Positions 1-8,073 of a stretch of DNA of 13,255 nt are shown piece after piece. The DNA is from an uncultured Bacteroidales bacterium (GTDB lineage: Bacteria > Bacteroidota > Bacteroidia > Bacteroidales > Bacteroidaceae). Numbering within the stretch: the first letter of the stretch is position 1; the number at the start of each line of letters is the position of its first letter. The notes under the pieces are model-generated. The model saw only the letters and a program-made list of their open reading frames with translations, was not told where the DNA came from and ran no database searches. Made by a program: the position numbers and the translations under genes. The stretch covers positions 1 to 13,255 of the forward strand of contig CALCYA010000056.1 of the NCBI GenBank assembly GCA_937906165.1. The letters run 5' to 3'.

Positions 1-53
1 TTCCTAAATCACTCAACTTTTTGCTTAGCCCCCAGACTTTGCCGGTGAGCCAT
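1..53 (-). repeat. Left copy of a 53-bp inverted repeat (probable insertion-sequence end)
   Basis: The reverse complement of this stretch matches 13184-13236 at 52 of 53 positions; the only difference is at base 37 (C here, giving G on the minus strand, against T at 13200). Similarity stops sharply at 53/54, four bases from the ygiQ stop codon, and continues to the window edge on the other side, so the element lies outside the window. Read outward it begins ATGGCTCACCGGC. A GGCTC start is reminiscent of ISL3-type ends, but no transposase is visible and the family is a guess. What is seen is the repeat; that it is an IS end is inference. Confidence 0.8.
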
Positions 54-56
54 TAA

Positions 57-1931
57 TCACATTCCAAGTTTTTTCAGCAGGTCCGGGCGGTGCATCCGTC
101 TCAGAATCTGTGCAATCTGCTTGCGCTCCTCGGGCTTGTACCAGAAGAAGAAACGTCTCTGTGCCTCCTTGTCTTTCATCGAGTGCGCCACGTACACCTT
201 TTCTCCTGTTTCGGGGTTTATGCCGGTGTAGTACATCTCTGTCGCCATTGTCATTGGTGTCGGGGTGAAATCCTGCACCTGCTCAAGGTGGAAGTTGAGC
301 TGGCGTGTCTCAGCTGCAAGTTCAGCCATGCTCTCGAGCGTGCTGCCCGGATGGCTGCTAATGAAATAGGGTATTATCTGCTGCTTGAGGTTCTCGCGGC
401 TGTTTATACGGTCGAAGATTCTTTTGAAGTCATGGAACTGTTTGAACGGCGGTTTTCGCATGAGCCTCAGCACGATGTCGTTCGTGTGCTCGGGAGCGAC
501 CTTCAGACGGCCGCTGACGTGATTTCTTATCAGTTCCTCGGTGTACTCCGTTGTGACGGCGTCGCGTGCGCTATCGCCCGTTTTATGAAGCAGCATATCA
601 TATCTCACTCCGCTGCCGATGAAGCTCTTCTTTATCTGTGGCATGGCATCGACCTTCCTGTACAACTCAAGCAGTGCCGAGTGGTCAATATTGAGGTTAG
701 GACAGATTTTTGGCTGTATACATGAGGGGCGCGAGCACTTTGCACACAATTCACTGCGCTTGCCTTTCATCATGTACATGTTTGCCGATGGGCCGCCAAG
801 GTCCGATAGATAGCCCTTGAAATCGTCCATCTTTGAAATCTCCTCGACCTCACGGAGTATGCTCTCCTGACTGCGGTTGACTATGAATTTGCCCTGATGG
901 GCCGATATTGTACAGAAAGCGCACCCGCCGAAACAGCCGCGGTGTATGTTCACCGAGTGCTTTATCATGTCGTATGCAGGTATGCGCTTGCCGTTGTATT
1001 TGGGGTGAGGCAGGCGTGTGTAGGGCAAGTCAAAACTATGGTCAAGCTGTTCGGTGGTCATGGTCGGGAACGGAGGGTTTATCACAACAACCCCCTCGTC
1101 GTACTCCTGCAGCAGGCGTTTGGCGTTAACTCTGTTCGACTCCTTCTCTATCGCAAGGAAATTCGCAGCTTGTTTCTCCTTGCTCTTGAGGCACTCGCTG
1201 TGCGGTGCAAGCAGTCTGTCACTCTCATTGTCAATGGTTATCTCCTCTTTTCTCACAAGGTAACCGGTCTGTCTTATGCCGCGGCATATCTCCCTTGCCT
1301 TGTCTGCTGTCATGTGCTCCTTGCCGCTTTCCTGCAAATGCTCTTTCATGGTGTCGGCAATGGCTATGATGGGCTGCTCGCCCATGCCATAGACAAGAAT
1401 GTCGGCACTGCTGTCGATGAGTATACTTTTCTTGAGCCTGTCCTGCCAGTAGTCGTAGTGCGTGAAGCGGCGCATTGATGCCTCAATGCCGCCTATGATG
1501 ACCGGTACGTCGGGGTAGAGTTCTTTGAGGATTGTGGAGTATACCGTGGTGGCATACTCGGGGCGCATGCTGTGCTTGCCGTTGGGAGAGTAGGCATCCT
1601 CGCTGCGGAATCTCTTCGCTGCGGTGTATTTGTTGACCATGGAGTCCATGCAACCTGCCGATATTCCGAAGAAGAGCCTGGGGCGTCCCATCTTCTTGAA
1701 GTCCCTGAGGTCGTCCTGCCAGTTCGGCTGCGGTATTATGGCTACCTTCAGTCCCTCTGCCTCAAGCAGGCGTCCAATGACAGCAGCTCCAAAGGACGGG
1801 TGGTCAACATAGGCGTCGCCACTGAAGATAACGACGTCCAGTTCGCCCCAACCGCGCATTTCTGCTTCCTTGCGTGTGGTGGGCAACCAATCTGTGACTC
1901 TCCTGTTACTCATTCTCTGCAACGGCTTCAT
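57..1931 (-). CDS. ygiQ: YgiQ family radical SAM protein
   Basis: This is a 624-aa protein of the YgiQ family, close to the usual family length. Radical SAM enzymes use a [4Fe-4S] cluster to cleave S-adenosylmethionine; the substrate of YgiQ is not established. The family N-terminal region is clear (SGDAYVDHPSFGAAVIGR near 37-54, GGIEASMRR near 147-155), and the cluster motif CxxxCxxC is at C333, C337 and C340. A second group of cysteines (C396, C399, C404, C410) may bind another metal or cluster. No signal peptide or membrane segment is seen, so it should be cytosolic. The chosen start overlaps the upstream gene by 26 nt; Met7 (base 1913) would overlap by 8 nt and gives the short N-terminus I would expect before RVTDWLPTT, so it is a serious alternative. 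It is the last gene of the leftward block. No terminator remains between its stop and the repeat at 1-53. Confidence 0.95.
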   Translation of the reverse strand: MKPLQRMSNRRVTDWLPTTRKEAEMRGWGELDVVIFSGDAYVDHPSFGAAVIGRLLEAEGLKVAIIPQPNWQDDLRDFKKMGRPRLFFGISAGCMDSMVNKYTAAKRFRSEDAYSPNGKHSMRPEYATTVYSTILKELYPDVPVIIGGIEASMRRFTHYDYWQDRLKKSILIDSSADILVYGMGEQPIIAIADTMKEHLQESGKEHMTADKAREICRGIRQTGYLVRKEEITIDNESDRLLAPHSECLKSKEKQAANFLAIEKESNRVNAKRLLQEYDEGVVVINPPFPTMTTEQLDHSFDLPYTRLPHPKYNGKRIPAYDMIKHSVNIHRGCFGGCAFCTISAHQGKFIVNRSQESILREVEEISKMDDFKGYLSDLGGPSANMYMMKGKRSELCAKCSRPSCIQPKICPNLNIDHSALLELYRKVDAMPQIKKSFIGSGVRYDMLLHKTGDSARDAVTTEYTEELIRNHVSGRLKVAPEHTNDIVLRLMRKPPFKQFHDFKRIFDRINSRENLKQQIIPYFISSHPGSTLESMAELAAETRQLNFHLEQVQDFTPTPMTMATEMYYTGINPETGEKVYVAHSMKDKEAQRRFFFWYKPEERKQIAQILRRMHRPDLLKKLGM

Positions 1932-2232
1932 TCTCGGCTGCCAGCTGTTCTGCCAACCAGTTCTTGTAACAGGTCACGAGATTGTTAAGGCCCAATGCCT
2001 TCATATCCTCGTGGTAGAGAACAAGGCACAACTCAAGCAACTCGTTCGAGCCCATCACCTGTGACGCTATGAGCGAGCGTACTGTAAGGCGCAGCTTATG
2101 GAGGGAATCCTCGTCGATGATACCCATGCTGTTTGCCAACCTGTCAAGAAGCGAATATTTCCTGATTATCTGCAACTGAACCTCGGTGACCTCTATGGTT
2201 CTTGTGCCCGATGCGTTTGCGTTAATCTTCAT
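1906..2232 (-). CDS. Hypothetical protein, 108 aa
   Basis: I do not recognise this protein. It is predicted to be mostly helical and soluble, with a leucine-rich core (QIIRKYSLLDRLANSMGI, then HKLRLTVRSLIASQVMG) and an Ala/Glu-rich tail; there is no signal peptide or membrane segment. I chose the ATG at 2232 because it is preceded by an A-rich AAACAAAGAT leader typical of Bacteroidales starts; a GTG at 2271 would add 13 polar residues. Its 3' end overlaps the ygiQ start, which points to translational coupling. A gap of 108 nt separates it from tsaE upstream, with no clear terminator or TAnnTTTG box, so it may be read from the tsaE transcript. The overlap and clean frame make it a likely real gene, but no function can be given. 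Confidence 0.7.
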   Translation of the reverse strand: MKINANASGTRTIEVTEVQLQIIRKYSLLDRLANSMGIIDEDSLHKLRLTVRSLIASQVMGSNELLELCLVLYHEDMKALGLNNLVTCYKNWLAEQLAAENEAVAENE

Positions 2233-2340
2233 ATCTTTGTTTAGTTTGTTGTCTGTGTTTTCTTGCGGCACACTCTGTTATGCCGCTTGTATGTCGCGAA
2301 TTTAACAAATATTCCCTAATATCCGGTTATCGCTTATCAA

Positions 2341-2772
2341 TTATTCGTTGAAGAGAATCCTGACTTCACGCTCTCCCTTGTCATTTTCCTCTATATATAC
2401 CTTTGTGCTCTCTTCGGGCAGCAGCTCCTCAATGAGCTCGGGCCACTCCATGAAGCAGATGGCATCGCTGTAGACATACTCCTCATAGCCCATGTTGTAT
2501 ACCTCCTCAAGGGATTTTATGCGGTAGAAGTCAAAGTGGAAGATGGTGCGCTGCTCCCTGTCCTCGTACTCGTTCACTATGGCAAAGGTGGGTGAGTTTA
2601 TGGAATCCTCAACACCCAGTTCCTCGCATATACTTTTGATGAGTGTTGTCTTTCCACTGCCCATCTTGCCGTAGAATGCGAAGATGCGTGCTCCCTGCAT
2701 CTGTCTGATGAACTCGCGCGCAGCCTGCGGGTACTCCTCGAGTCCCTTTATCCTTATTGTATGTTCTTTCAT
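2341..2772 (-). CDS. tsaE: tRNA threonylcarbamoyladenosine biosynthesis ATPase TsaE
   Basis: TsaE is the ATPase that works with TsaB and TsaD in bacterial synthesis of N6-threonylcarbamoyladenosine at position 37 of ANN-reading tRNAs, in the cytosol. The 143-aa length fits the family. Visible motifs in order are the Walker A loop GKMGSGKT (residues 35-42), the SPTF segment (60-63) that follows the first helix, the HFDFYR motif (79-84, with D81 as the likely Mg or catalytic acid), and MEWPE (108-112). Its ATG overlaps the porX stop as ATGA (2769-2772), so translation is probably coupled to porX. tsaB and tsaD are not in the window. The identification is secure from the motif order and size. 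Confidence 0.96.
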   Translation of the reverse strand: MKEHTIRIKGLEEYPQAAREFIRQMQGARIFAFYGKMGSGKTTLIKSICEELGVEDSINSPTFAIVNEYEDREQRTIFHFDFYRIKSLEEVYNMGYEEYVYSDAICFMEWPELIEELLPEESTKVYIEENDKGEREVRILFNE

Positions 2773-4319
2773 ATTCCTTTAGGTCTTAACTTTATCAGCG
2801 GCACAAGCATCTCCTCCATGGAGATACCGCCGTGCTGGAATGTGTCCTTGTAATACTGTACGTAGTAGTTGTAGTTGTTAGGGTAGGCAAAGAAATTGCT
2901 CCCTGTCGCAAATATGTAGCTTGTGCTCAAGTTGGGAGCGGGCAGGAATGCCTTTGCAGGCTCCTTTATCTCGAACACCTCCTTGCTGTTGTAGTTGAGT
3001 GCCTTGCCCAGTTTGTAGCGCAGGTTGGTGTTTGTGTTCTTGTCGCCGATGACCTTGGTGGGTGTATCCACCTGTATGCTTCCGTGGTCGGTCGTTATCA
3101 CCACTGTGTATTTGCTGTCGGCAAGATAACGGAACAGCCTCTTTATTGCCGAGTGGCGCAACCACGACAGTGTTATCGAGCGGTATGCAGCCTCGTTGGC
3201 GGCAAGTTCGCGTACCATGAGTGACTCGGTACGTGCGTGCGACAACATATCAATGAAGTTTATCACAAGCACGTTAAGGTCGTTTTTTGCCAGGCTGTTG
3301 AGCGTGTCCATATATTTGTCGGCAGCAACGGATGTGAGCACCTTGCCGTATGAGAAACTGTCCTTGCGGCGGTAGCGCGCAATCTGTGTGGCTATGAGCT
3401 GCTCCTCGTTCAGGTTCTTGCCTTCCTCGTCCTCCTCGTCCACCCACAAGTCGGGGAACATCTCCTTTATCTGTTTGGGCATCAGTCCCGAGAAGATTGC
3501 GTTGCGGGCATACTGCGTGGCGGTGGGCAGGATACTGGTATATAGTTGCTCGTCAATGGTGAAATCGCTGCCGATTTCCTCGGCAAGCACACGCCACTGG
3601 TCGTAACGGAAATTGTCGATGATGATGAAGAAAACCTTCTCGCCATTGTCAAGCAACGGGAATATGTGCTCACGGAAGAGATCGCAGCTCATCACAGGGC
3701 GCTCTTCGCGCGGCGATGCCATCCACTTCATGTAGTTGTTCTTGATGAAGCGCCCGAACATATTGTTAGCGTCCTCTTTCTGTGACTTGAGCATCTCGTG
3801 CATCTGTGTGTCGGCACTCTCAAGCTGCAGCTCCCAGTAGACAATGCTCTTGTACACCTCCTGCCACTCCCGGATGCTGCGTGCATCTGATATCTGCATC
3901 GCCAGCTTGCCGAAGTTCTGCTGATAGGCACTGTTCGCCTTCTCTGCCACAATCTCCTTACTGTGGATGTTCTTCTTGAGGGTGAGCAGAATCTGGTTGG
4001 GGTTGACTGGCTTGATGAGGTAGTCGGCTATCTTTGAGCCTATGGCCTGCTCCATGATATCCTCCTCCTCGCTCTTTGTGACCATCACCACAGGGGTCGT
4101 CGGGTGCATCTGCTTGATTCTTGTCAATGTCTCAAGGCCTGTGAGTCCGGGCATGTTCTCGTCGAGCAGGATGAGGTCGAACGCCCCCTCCTTGCACGCC
4201 TCAATGGCGTCGGGACCGTTGGTCACCTTTGTAACCTCGTACCCTTTGTTCTGCAGAAATATGATGTGGGCGCTCAGGAGTTCTATCTCGTCGTCGGCCC
4301 ATAATAACTTATATGCCAT
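2769..4319 (-). CDS. porX: PorX-type response regulator with alkaline-phosphatase-superfamily (PglZ) domain
   Basis: This 516-aa protein joins a receiver domain (about 1-120) through a helical linker (about 125-205) to an alkaline-phosphatase-superfamily domain (about 210-516). The receiver has the acidic pair D9/D10, the phosphoacceptor D53 (LILLDENMPG), T81 and K103, so it should be phosphorylatable. The second domain keeps likely metal and catalytic residues: D235 (IIDNFRYD), the nucleophile Thr in PTATQYAR (T268 or T266), D357 and H361 (IDMLSHAR), D411-H412 (TTDHGS) and H496 (FQHGG). In Porphyromonas gingivalis, PorX with the sensor PorY controls type IX secretion genes and has Zn-dependent phosphodiesterase activity; homologues also occur in Bacteroidales that lack the secretion system, so the role here is open. 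It starts 8 nt after porW and overlaps tsaE. No histidine kinase gene is present in the window. Confidence 0.92.
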   Translation of the reverse strand: MAYKLLWADDEIELLSAHIIFLQNKGYEVTKVTNGPDAIEACKEGAFDLILLDENMPGLTGLETLTRIKQMHPTTPVVMVTKSEEEDIMEQAIGSKIADYLIKPVNPNQILLTLKKNIHSKEIVAEKANSAYQQNFGKLAMQISDARSIREWQEVYKSIVYWELQLESADTQMHEMLKSQKEDANNMFGRFIKNNYMKWMASPREERPVMSCDLFREHIFPLLDNGEKVFFIIIDNFRYDQWRVLAEEIGSDFTIDEQLYTSILPTATQYARNAIFSGLMPKQIKEMFPDLWVDEEDEEGKNLNEEQLIATQIARYRRKDSFSYGKVLTSVAADKYMDTLNSLAKNDLNVLVINFIDMLSHARTESLMVRELAANEAAYRSITLSWLRHSAIKRLFRYLADSKYTVVITTDHGSIQVDTPTKVIGDKNTNTNLRYKLGKALNYNSKEVFEIKEPAKAFLPAPNLSTSYIFATGSNFFAYPNNYNYYVQYYKDTFQHGGISMEEMLVPLIKLRPKGI

Positions 4320-4327
4320 AAACGCTA

Positions 4328-7279
4328 TTATTCGTTAACAATACCTTCGGTCGGTTTATTTTTCTCCATCTTCGCTTTTCTGTTCGCTAACTTGTTCATC
4401 CTCTCGTTTTTTTTGTCATCCTTTTTCTCGGTCTCTTCTATCTCCTTTACCTCCTCTTCCTCTTTTATCTTGTCGCCGTATCCGGGTTCGTCAAGGGTGT
4501 ATCCATCAATCTCAAACTCGGATATTCCCATGAAGTTTTCCTCATAGAACTTTGTGTAGTCGGCAAAGGTGTAGTATTGCAATAACAAACCAAGGTTGGT
4601 TTTGGATATTATAAATGAGTGTATTCCTTCGAGCAACTTTGCTGTCTCTCCGTTCTCATAGAGTCTCTTGCGGTAGACGAATGCCTCGTCAAAGTTCAGG
4701 AACTCCTTGACCTCGAAGAGTGTAATCTCGGCCTGACGTTCAAATGTCATCTCGAAGTTGCGCACCATATACCTTGCAAAGTTGTAGCGTGCCATCTCAA
4801 AGAGCAAGCGTTTCTCGTCAAGGGAGTCATTGGGGAAGGCAAGCACAAAGTAATACGGTTCATTGCGCTCTGCCACGAACGGTGGCAGGCTGTCAATACC
4901 GCTCTTTATGGTGCCGTCGGCCTTGCGGTCCCATATTGATGTCGATATGCCGCTCTGCAGCAGACGTCCCTCCTTGATACCGGTAGAAATCTCCTTGGCT
5001 ATGAGGCTTATGCTGTCGTTGGGGAAGTAACCCACAATCTCGCCCAATGCTTTCAGAGCCTCATCCTGCTTGCCGCCGTAGAGCTTTGACATGGCGTCAA
5101 TGAACATGAAGCGTGCACGGTGGCTGCCCTTGGGATATTTCTCAGCGGCAAGACTGTTTTCCTGCTCCACAAGGTTGTATTCCTGATTGGTGTAGTGGGT
5201 GTATGCCTTAATGTACATCGAATCTTCCTTGTGCTTGCGGGTTGCCGTGCTCTCAAAGAAGTCGGGTCGTTGAATCATCTTTGTGGTTGTGCTGTCGGGG
5301 TAGTTCAGCATGAGCAGGTTCTTGTAATGCTCGGCTTTCTCGGGTTCATCCCATCTTGAGCATGCCATGAACAGGTTGAAGTATGTGTCGGCCATACGCT
5401 CGAATTCGGGATAGTCGTTCACAATCCTCTCAAGGTTCTTTATGGTCATCTTCTTGTCGTTGACCTTCTCCTTGAACCTCACTCCTGACTCGAAGAGCGC
5501 ATCGCGCAGTGCTGCGTGTGCCTTCTCCTTTTCTTCGTCACTGCGCGGTATCTGCTGTGTGTAGTACTCGCGTGTCGTAGGGTCGGTAGACAGCATCTCC
5601 TCTTCAAACTCCTCGTCGGTCAACAGCAGGCTGTCGCCGCCGGCGAGCAGTGTGCTGTCTATTGCAAGGGAGTCGGGTATTATACTGTCTGATGGGATTG
5701 TGTCGTTGCTTGTGGGCAGAGTTATGCCGTTGCTGAAGCGCCAGTAGTCCTTCAGCTCTCTGTCGCCCCATGTCTGCTTGAAGGCGCTTATGCCTTGTGA
5801 TACCAGTTTCTTGTTGTAGAAGTACCACTGTTGCTGCTCGAGCGGGTCGTTCAGTGTCATATCGGCCATATTGCCGGCTTTGTCTAAGGCGCTGCCTCCG
5901 CTCTCACGCTCCATCTTCTTCTCTTCCTTCTTCTTCAGCTCCTCAAGGCGCTTGGCCTCTTCAATAAGTTCGTCGATGATGGGGTTCAGCTTCTCGGGTG
6001 GAAGGGTACTCCAATAGAGGAGTTCGCTTTGCTTTTCAACAATGTCTGTGTAGCTTATGACTTCGCCTAATGTCTCGCTACGGAACTTGGCTTCTTCATA
6101 CCCTGCAGTGTTCTCGTTTATCATTGACACAGCCTTACCGTAGTTCTCGTGCGCCTTGGAAAATTTCTCCTTTTCCCAGTAGATGCCGGCAAGAGACAGG
6201 TGAATCATTCCTGTCCCATATCCGCTTGCAGAGCCTTCTGCCACGCCTGTTTCGTATGCCTTGATGGCTTCTGTGGTGTCCTTGCGGCTCATATGGATGT
6301 TGCCTATTGCATAGTATATCTGTGACAGATATTCCTCGTTCTTCGGGGAACGTGCCATTCTCTTGAGCTTACGCAGAATCTTCTTGTGGTTCTCGTCGGT
6401 GGCAGTCTCTGTCTGACGTATGCGGGCATTGAATTCGAGCTCGTATGGCGGGTTCTTTGAGATTGTCTTGCCGAAACTCTTGTAGGCGGCCTTCTTGTCG
6501 CCTGTCAGTGTATACAGCTGCCCCAGCAGGTAATATTCGCGTGCCTTGTCCAGGCTCGTGGCGCCACGGCGTTTAATGCCTTTCTGAATGTAGGGGATAG
6601 CCTCCTCGAACCTCTGCTGCTTCAGCAGGAGATTGCCCTTTGCGTGTGCATAGTCCTCGTCAAGGCTGTTAGGGACAGTGTCGCGCTGTGTGCGCTGCAG
6701 AATATCCTCGGCCTCATACAGCCAGTCAAGTTCGCTGTAACACTTTGCCAGATTTATGCGGGCTTGCGCCACAATGTCCGGGTCATTTTCATAGAGTCTG
6801 CTTATGTATATGTATGTGCTGGCAGCCTCTGTGAACTCGCCTTTCTGCATTTGGGAATTTGCCATGAGGAACCATGCACGCCACAGGAACGGGTTGAACT
6901 CCTTCTGCGAGTAAAAGAGCCTCTCTTTCTGCGACAGTTTCTTGCCTGTAGGTTTCTTGGGTTTTCTCTTTATCGAATGGTTCTTTATGGCCTTCTGGGC
7001 TTTTTCTATGGCGCGGTCGTAGTTGCCCGCACCAAGCCCCTGTGTCTCCTTGTTGCTGATTGTGAGCAGCGGCAGCTGTTCGAGGTAGTTGTCCTTGTGT
7101 CCTGTTGACTGCTCCCTGAGCGCATCATTATAGGCCTTGTTGCCGTTGTAGAAAGTGTTGTAACGTGCCGAGAATGCGTGGTACATACGTGTGGTAGCTG
7201 TATTCTTCTTGCGGCTTGCGCAGCCTGTAATGCCTATTATGGCAAGCAGAACAAGTATGTGTGGGAAAGTCCTTTTCAC
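4328..7279 (-). CDS. porW: TPR-repeat outer-membrane lipoprotein, PorW/SprE-like
   Basis: This 983-aa protein starts with a lipoprotein signal peptide (MKRTFPHILVLLAIIGITGC, lipid-accepting Cys20), followed by a basic linker and a long helical-repeat region. TPR-like repeats are visible from about residue 125 to 420 (for example NPFLWRAWFLMANSQMQ, then EAASTYIYISRLY, then EEAIPYIQKGIKR). A charged coiled-coil segment lies near 445-480 (LIEEAKRLEELKKKEEKK), then a Ser/Asp-rich acidic stretch near 540-590, more repeats, and a Lys/Glu-rich tail. The order and the MYHAFSARYNTFYNGN start of the mature protein match PorW of P. gingivalis and SprE of Flavobacterium, a lipoprotein needed for type IX secretion and gliding. 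It should sit in the outer membrane facing the periplasm. It lies directly upstream of porX. No secretion-system structural gene is nearby, so its role here may differ. Confidence 0.85.
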   Translation of the reverse strand: MKRTFPHILVLLAIIGITGCASRKKNTATTRMYHAFSARYNTFYNGNKAYNDALREQSTGHKDNYLEQLPLLTISNKETQGLGAGNYDRAIEKAQKAIKNHSIKRKPKKPTGKKLSQKERLFYSQKEFNPFLWRAWFLMANSQMQKGEFTEAASTYIYISRLYENDPDIVAQARINLAKCYSELDWLYEAEDILQRTQRDTVPNSLDEDYAHAKGNLLLKQQRFEEAIPYIQKGIKRRGATSLDKAREYYLLGQLYTLTGDKKAAYKSFGKTISKNPPYELEFNARIRQTETATDENHKKILRKLKRMARSPKNEEYLSQIYYAIGNIHMSRKDTTEAIKAYETGVAEGSASGYGTGMIHLSLAGIYWEKEKFSKAHENYGKAVSMINENTAGYEEAKFRSETLGEVISYTDIVEKQSELLYWSTLPPEKLNPIIDELIEEAKRLEELKKKEEKKMERESGGSALDKAGNMADMTLNDPLEQQQWYFYNKKLVSQGISAFKQTWGDRELKDYWRFSNGITLPTSNDTIPSDSIIPDSLAIDSTLLAGGDSLLLTDEEFEEEMLSTDPTTREYYTQQIPRSDEEKEKAHAALRDALFESGVRFKEKVNDKKMTIKNLERIVNDYPEFERMADTYFNLFMACSRWDEPEKAEHYKNLLMLNYPDSTTTKMIQRPDFFESTATRKHKEDSMYIKAYTHYTNQEYNLVEQENSLAAEKYPKGSHRARFMFIDAMSKLYGGKQDEALKALGEIVGYFPNDSISLIAKEISTGIKEGRLLQSGISTSIWDRKADGTIKSGIDSLPPFVAERNEPYYFVLAFPNDSLDEKRLLFEMARYNFARYMVRNFEMTFERQAEITLFEVKEFLNFDEAFVYRKRLYENGETAKLLEGIHSFIISKTNLGLLLQYYTFADYTKFYEENFMGISEFEIDGYTLDEPGYGDKIKEEEEVKEIEETEKKDDKKNERMNKLANRKAKMEKNKPTEGIVNE

Positions 7280-7352
7280 GCGATGACAGTTTTATTATAA
7301 TATTAACTGAAAAAATGGTCTTTTATTGCCTTTTTTATCTGTGCCGGGGAAT

Positions 7353-7721
7353 TTACTGCAACATCAACAACACCTCCTCCTTCACTTCGGAAGGTAGCTC
7401 GATGCCGCGTGTCTGCAGACAGTGCACCCACAGGTCTATCTCCTCGCTCTTCATGGTGTAAAGCACCTGACGGAACTCTTCTGTCTCTTCGTCAGTGTAT
7501 GTTCCTTGCTCTCTGCCTTTGAAACGGTCAAGTTCTTCGTCGTCAAAATAAAGGCTGTCATAGCCCTTGTCGCATACAGTGTGCTTGCCACAGCATACGC
7601 CGTCTACGGGGGTATGGTCATGATGCTCTTCTGCTATGGGACTGTTCTTGCTGAACTGCTTGAGCAACAGGAAGCCTGTCACTAAAAAAGCCAATATTAC
7701 AATTAGTACGATTGTGTCCAT
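7353..7721 (-). CDS. Small single-pass membrane protein with CCG-x-H-x2-C motif, function unknown
   Basis: This 122-aa protein has one N-terminal membrane helix (about residues 3-20) and a short soluble domain. The domain holds a His-rich stretch (HHDH, 33-36) and a CCGKHTVC motif (C43, C44, H47, C50), with C101 further on, which could bind a metal. An acidic block follows (LYFDDEELDRFKGR), then a helical C-terminus with GIELPSEVKEEV. I believe this is a conserved Bacteroidales family, sometimes loosely labelled a phospholipase; I see no phospholipase active site and do not support that name. The start is the ATG at 7721, 27 nt downstream of the predicted transcription start; an upstream in-frame start at 7766 would lie inside the promoter. 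It is the first gene of the leftward block, 73 nt ahead of porW. Confidence 0.85.
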   Translation of the reverse strand: MDTIVLIVILAFLVTGFLLLKQFSKNSPIAEEHHDHTPVDGVCCGKHTVCDKGYDSLYFDDEELDRFKGREQGTYTDEETEEFRQVLYTMKSEEIDLWVHCLQTRGIELPSEVKEEVLLMLQ

Positions 7722-7754
7722 CTTTTGAATGATATGCCGTTTTGGGTTTGTCTG

Positions 7755-7762
7755 CAAAGGTA
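7755..7762 (-). promoter_or_regulatory. Bacteroidetes -7 box for the leftward genes
   Basis: On the minus strand this reads TACCTTTG followed by C, a perfect match to the TAnnTTTGC -7 element used by the Bacteroidetes primary sigma factor. It lies 33 nt before the ATG at 7721. No clear TTTG -33 box is seen 19-21 bp further upstream, so strength is uncertain. Confidence 0.65.
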
Positions 7763-7955
7763 GCAATTAAATTGACTCCCCCGCTTTATATCAATATATA
7801 TTTTACTATATATTATTGCTTATTTCAAATTGTAAATGTATAAAAATTGTATTTAAATTAATCTTTAAATTTCAAAAATGACAAAATGCCATATATGTAA
7901 TAGGGGTCTTTCTTTGGTTGTCGGTGACAAAAATTATCTTATTTATTTAAAAAAG

Positions 7956-8048
7956 CTGTCATTTTGTTGTGTGTTACGAATAATAAATTGTATCTTCGCT
8001 CTGTTTTGTTGTTTAATCATACTCTTGGTTAAAATAACAAAATGACAG
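7956..8048. repeat. 13-bp perfect inverted repeat bracketing the FKBP promoter
   Basis: CTGTCATTTTGTT at 7956-7968 is repeated in exact inverse as AACAAAATGACAG at 8036-8048, with 67 nt between. The left arm touches the presumed -33 region and the right arm lies in the leader, 25 nt before the FKBP start codon. A looser copy, TCAAAAATGACA, is at 7872-7883. These could be operator half-sites or, less likely given the spacing, arms of a structure in the DNA. The repeat is seen directly; a regulatory role is inference. Confidence 0.55.
7967..7998 (+). promoter_or_regulatory. Probable promoter of the FKBP-FKBP-lrp operon
   Basis: TATCTTCG at 7991-7998 matches the Bacteroidetes -7 consensus TAnnTTTG with one mismatch. 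A TTG at 7967-7969, within TTTTGTTG, lies 21 bp upstream as a possible -33 box. Transcription would start near 8005, leaving a leader of about 70 nt. It is the best candidate in the gap but not a perfect match. Confidence 0.4.
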
Positions 8049-8073
8049 TATTAATATAAATGACTAAAGTATA

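Larger units (their letters stand above)
7722..8073. other. Divergent, AT-rich intergenic region
   Basis: This gap separates the leftward membrane-protein gene from the rightward FKBP operon. It is far richer in A and T than the genes around it. It holds the leftward -7 box (7755-7762), a weaker rightward promoter (near 7967-7998), and repeated CAAAATGACA-like words at about 7873-7883 and 8037-8047 (direct) and 7956-7968 (inverted). I found no convincing small ORF or RNA gene. Confidence 0.7.

Noticed and set aside
90..1478. Several plus-strand open frames opposite ygiQ
   Set aside because: They are antisense shadows of a strongly conserved gene, without promoters or recognisable domains.
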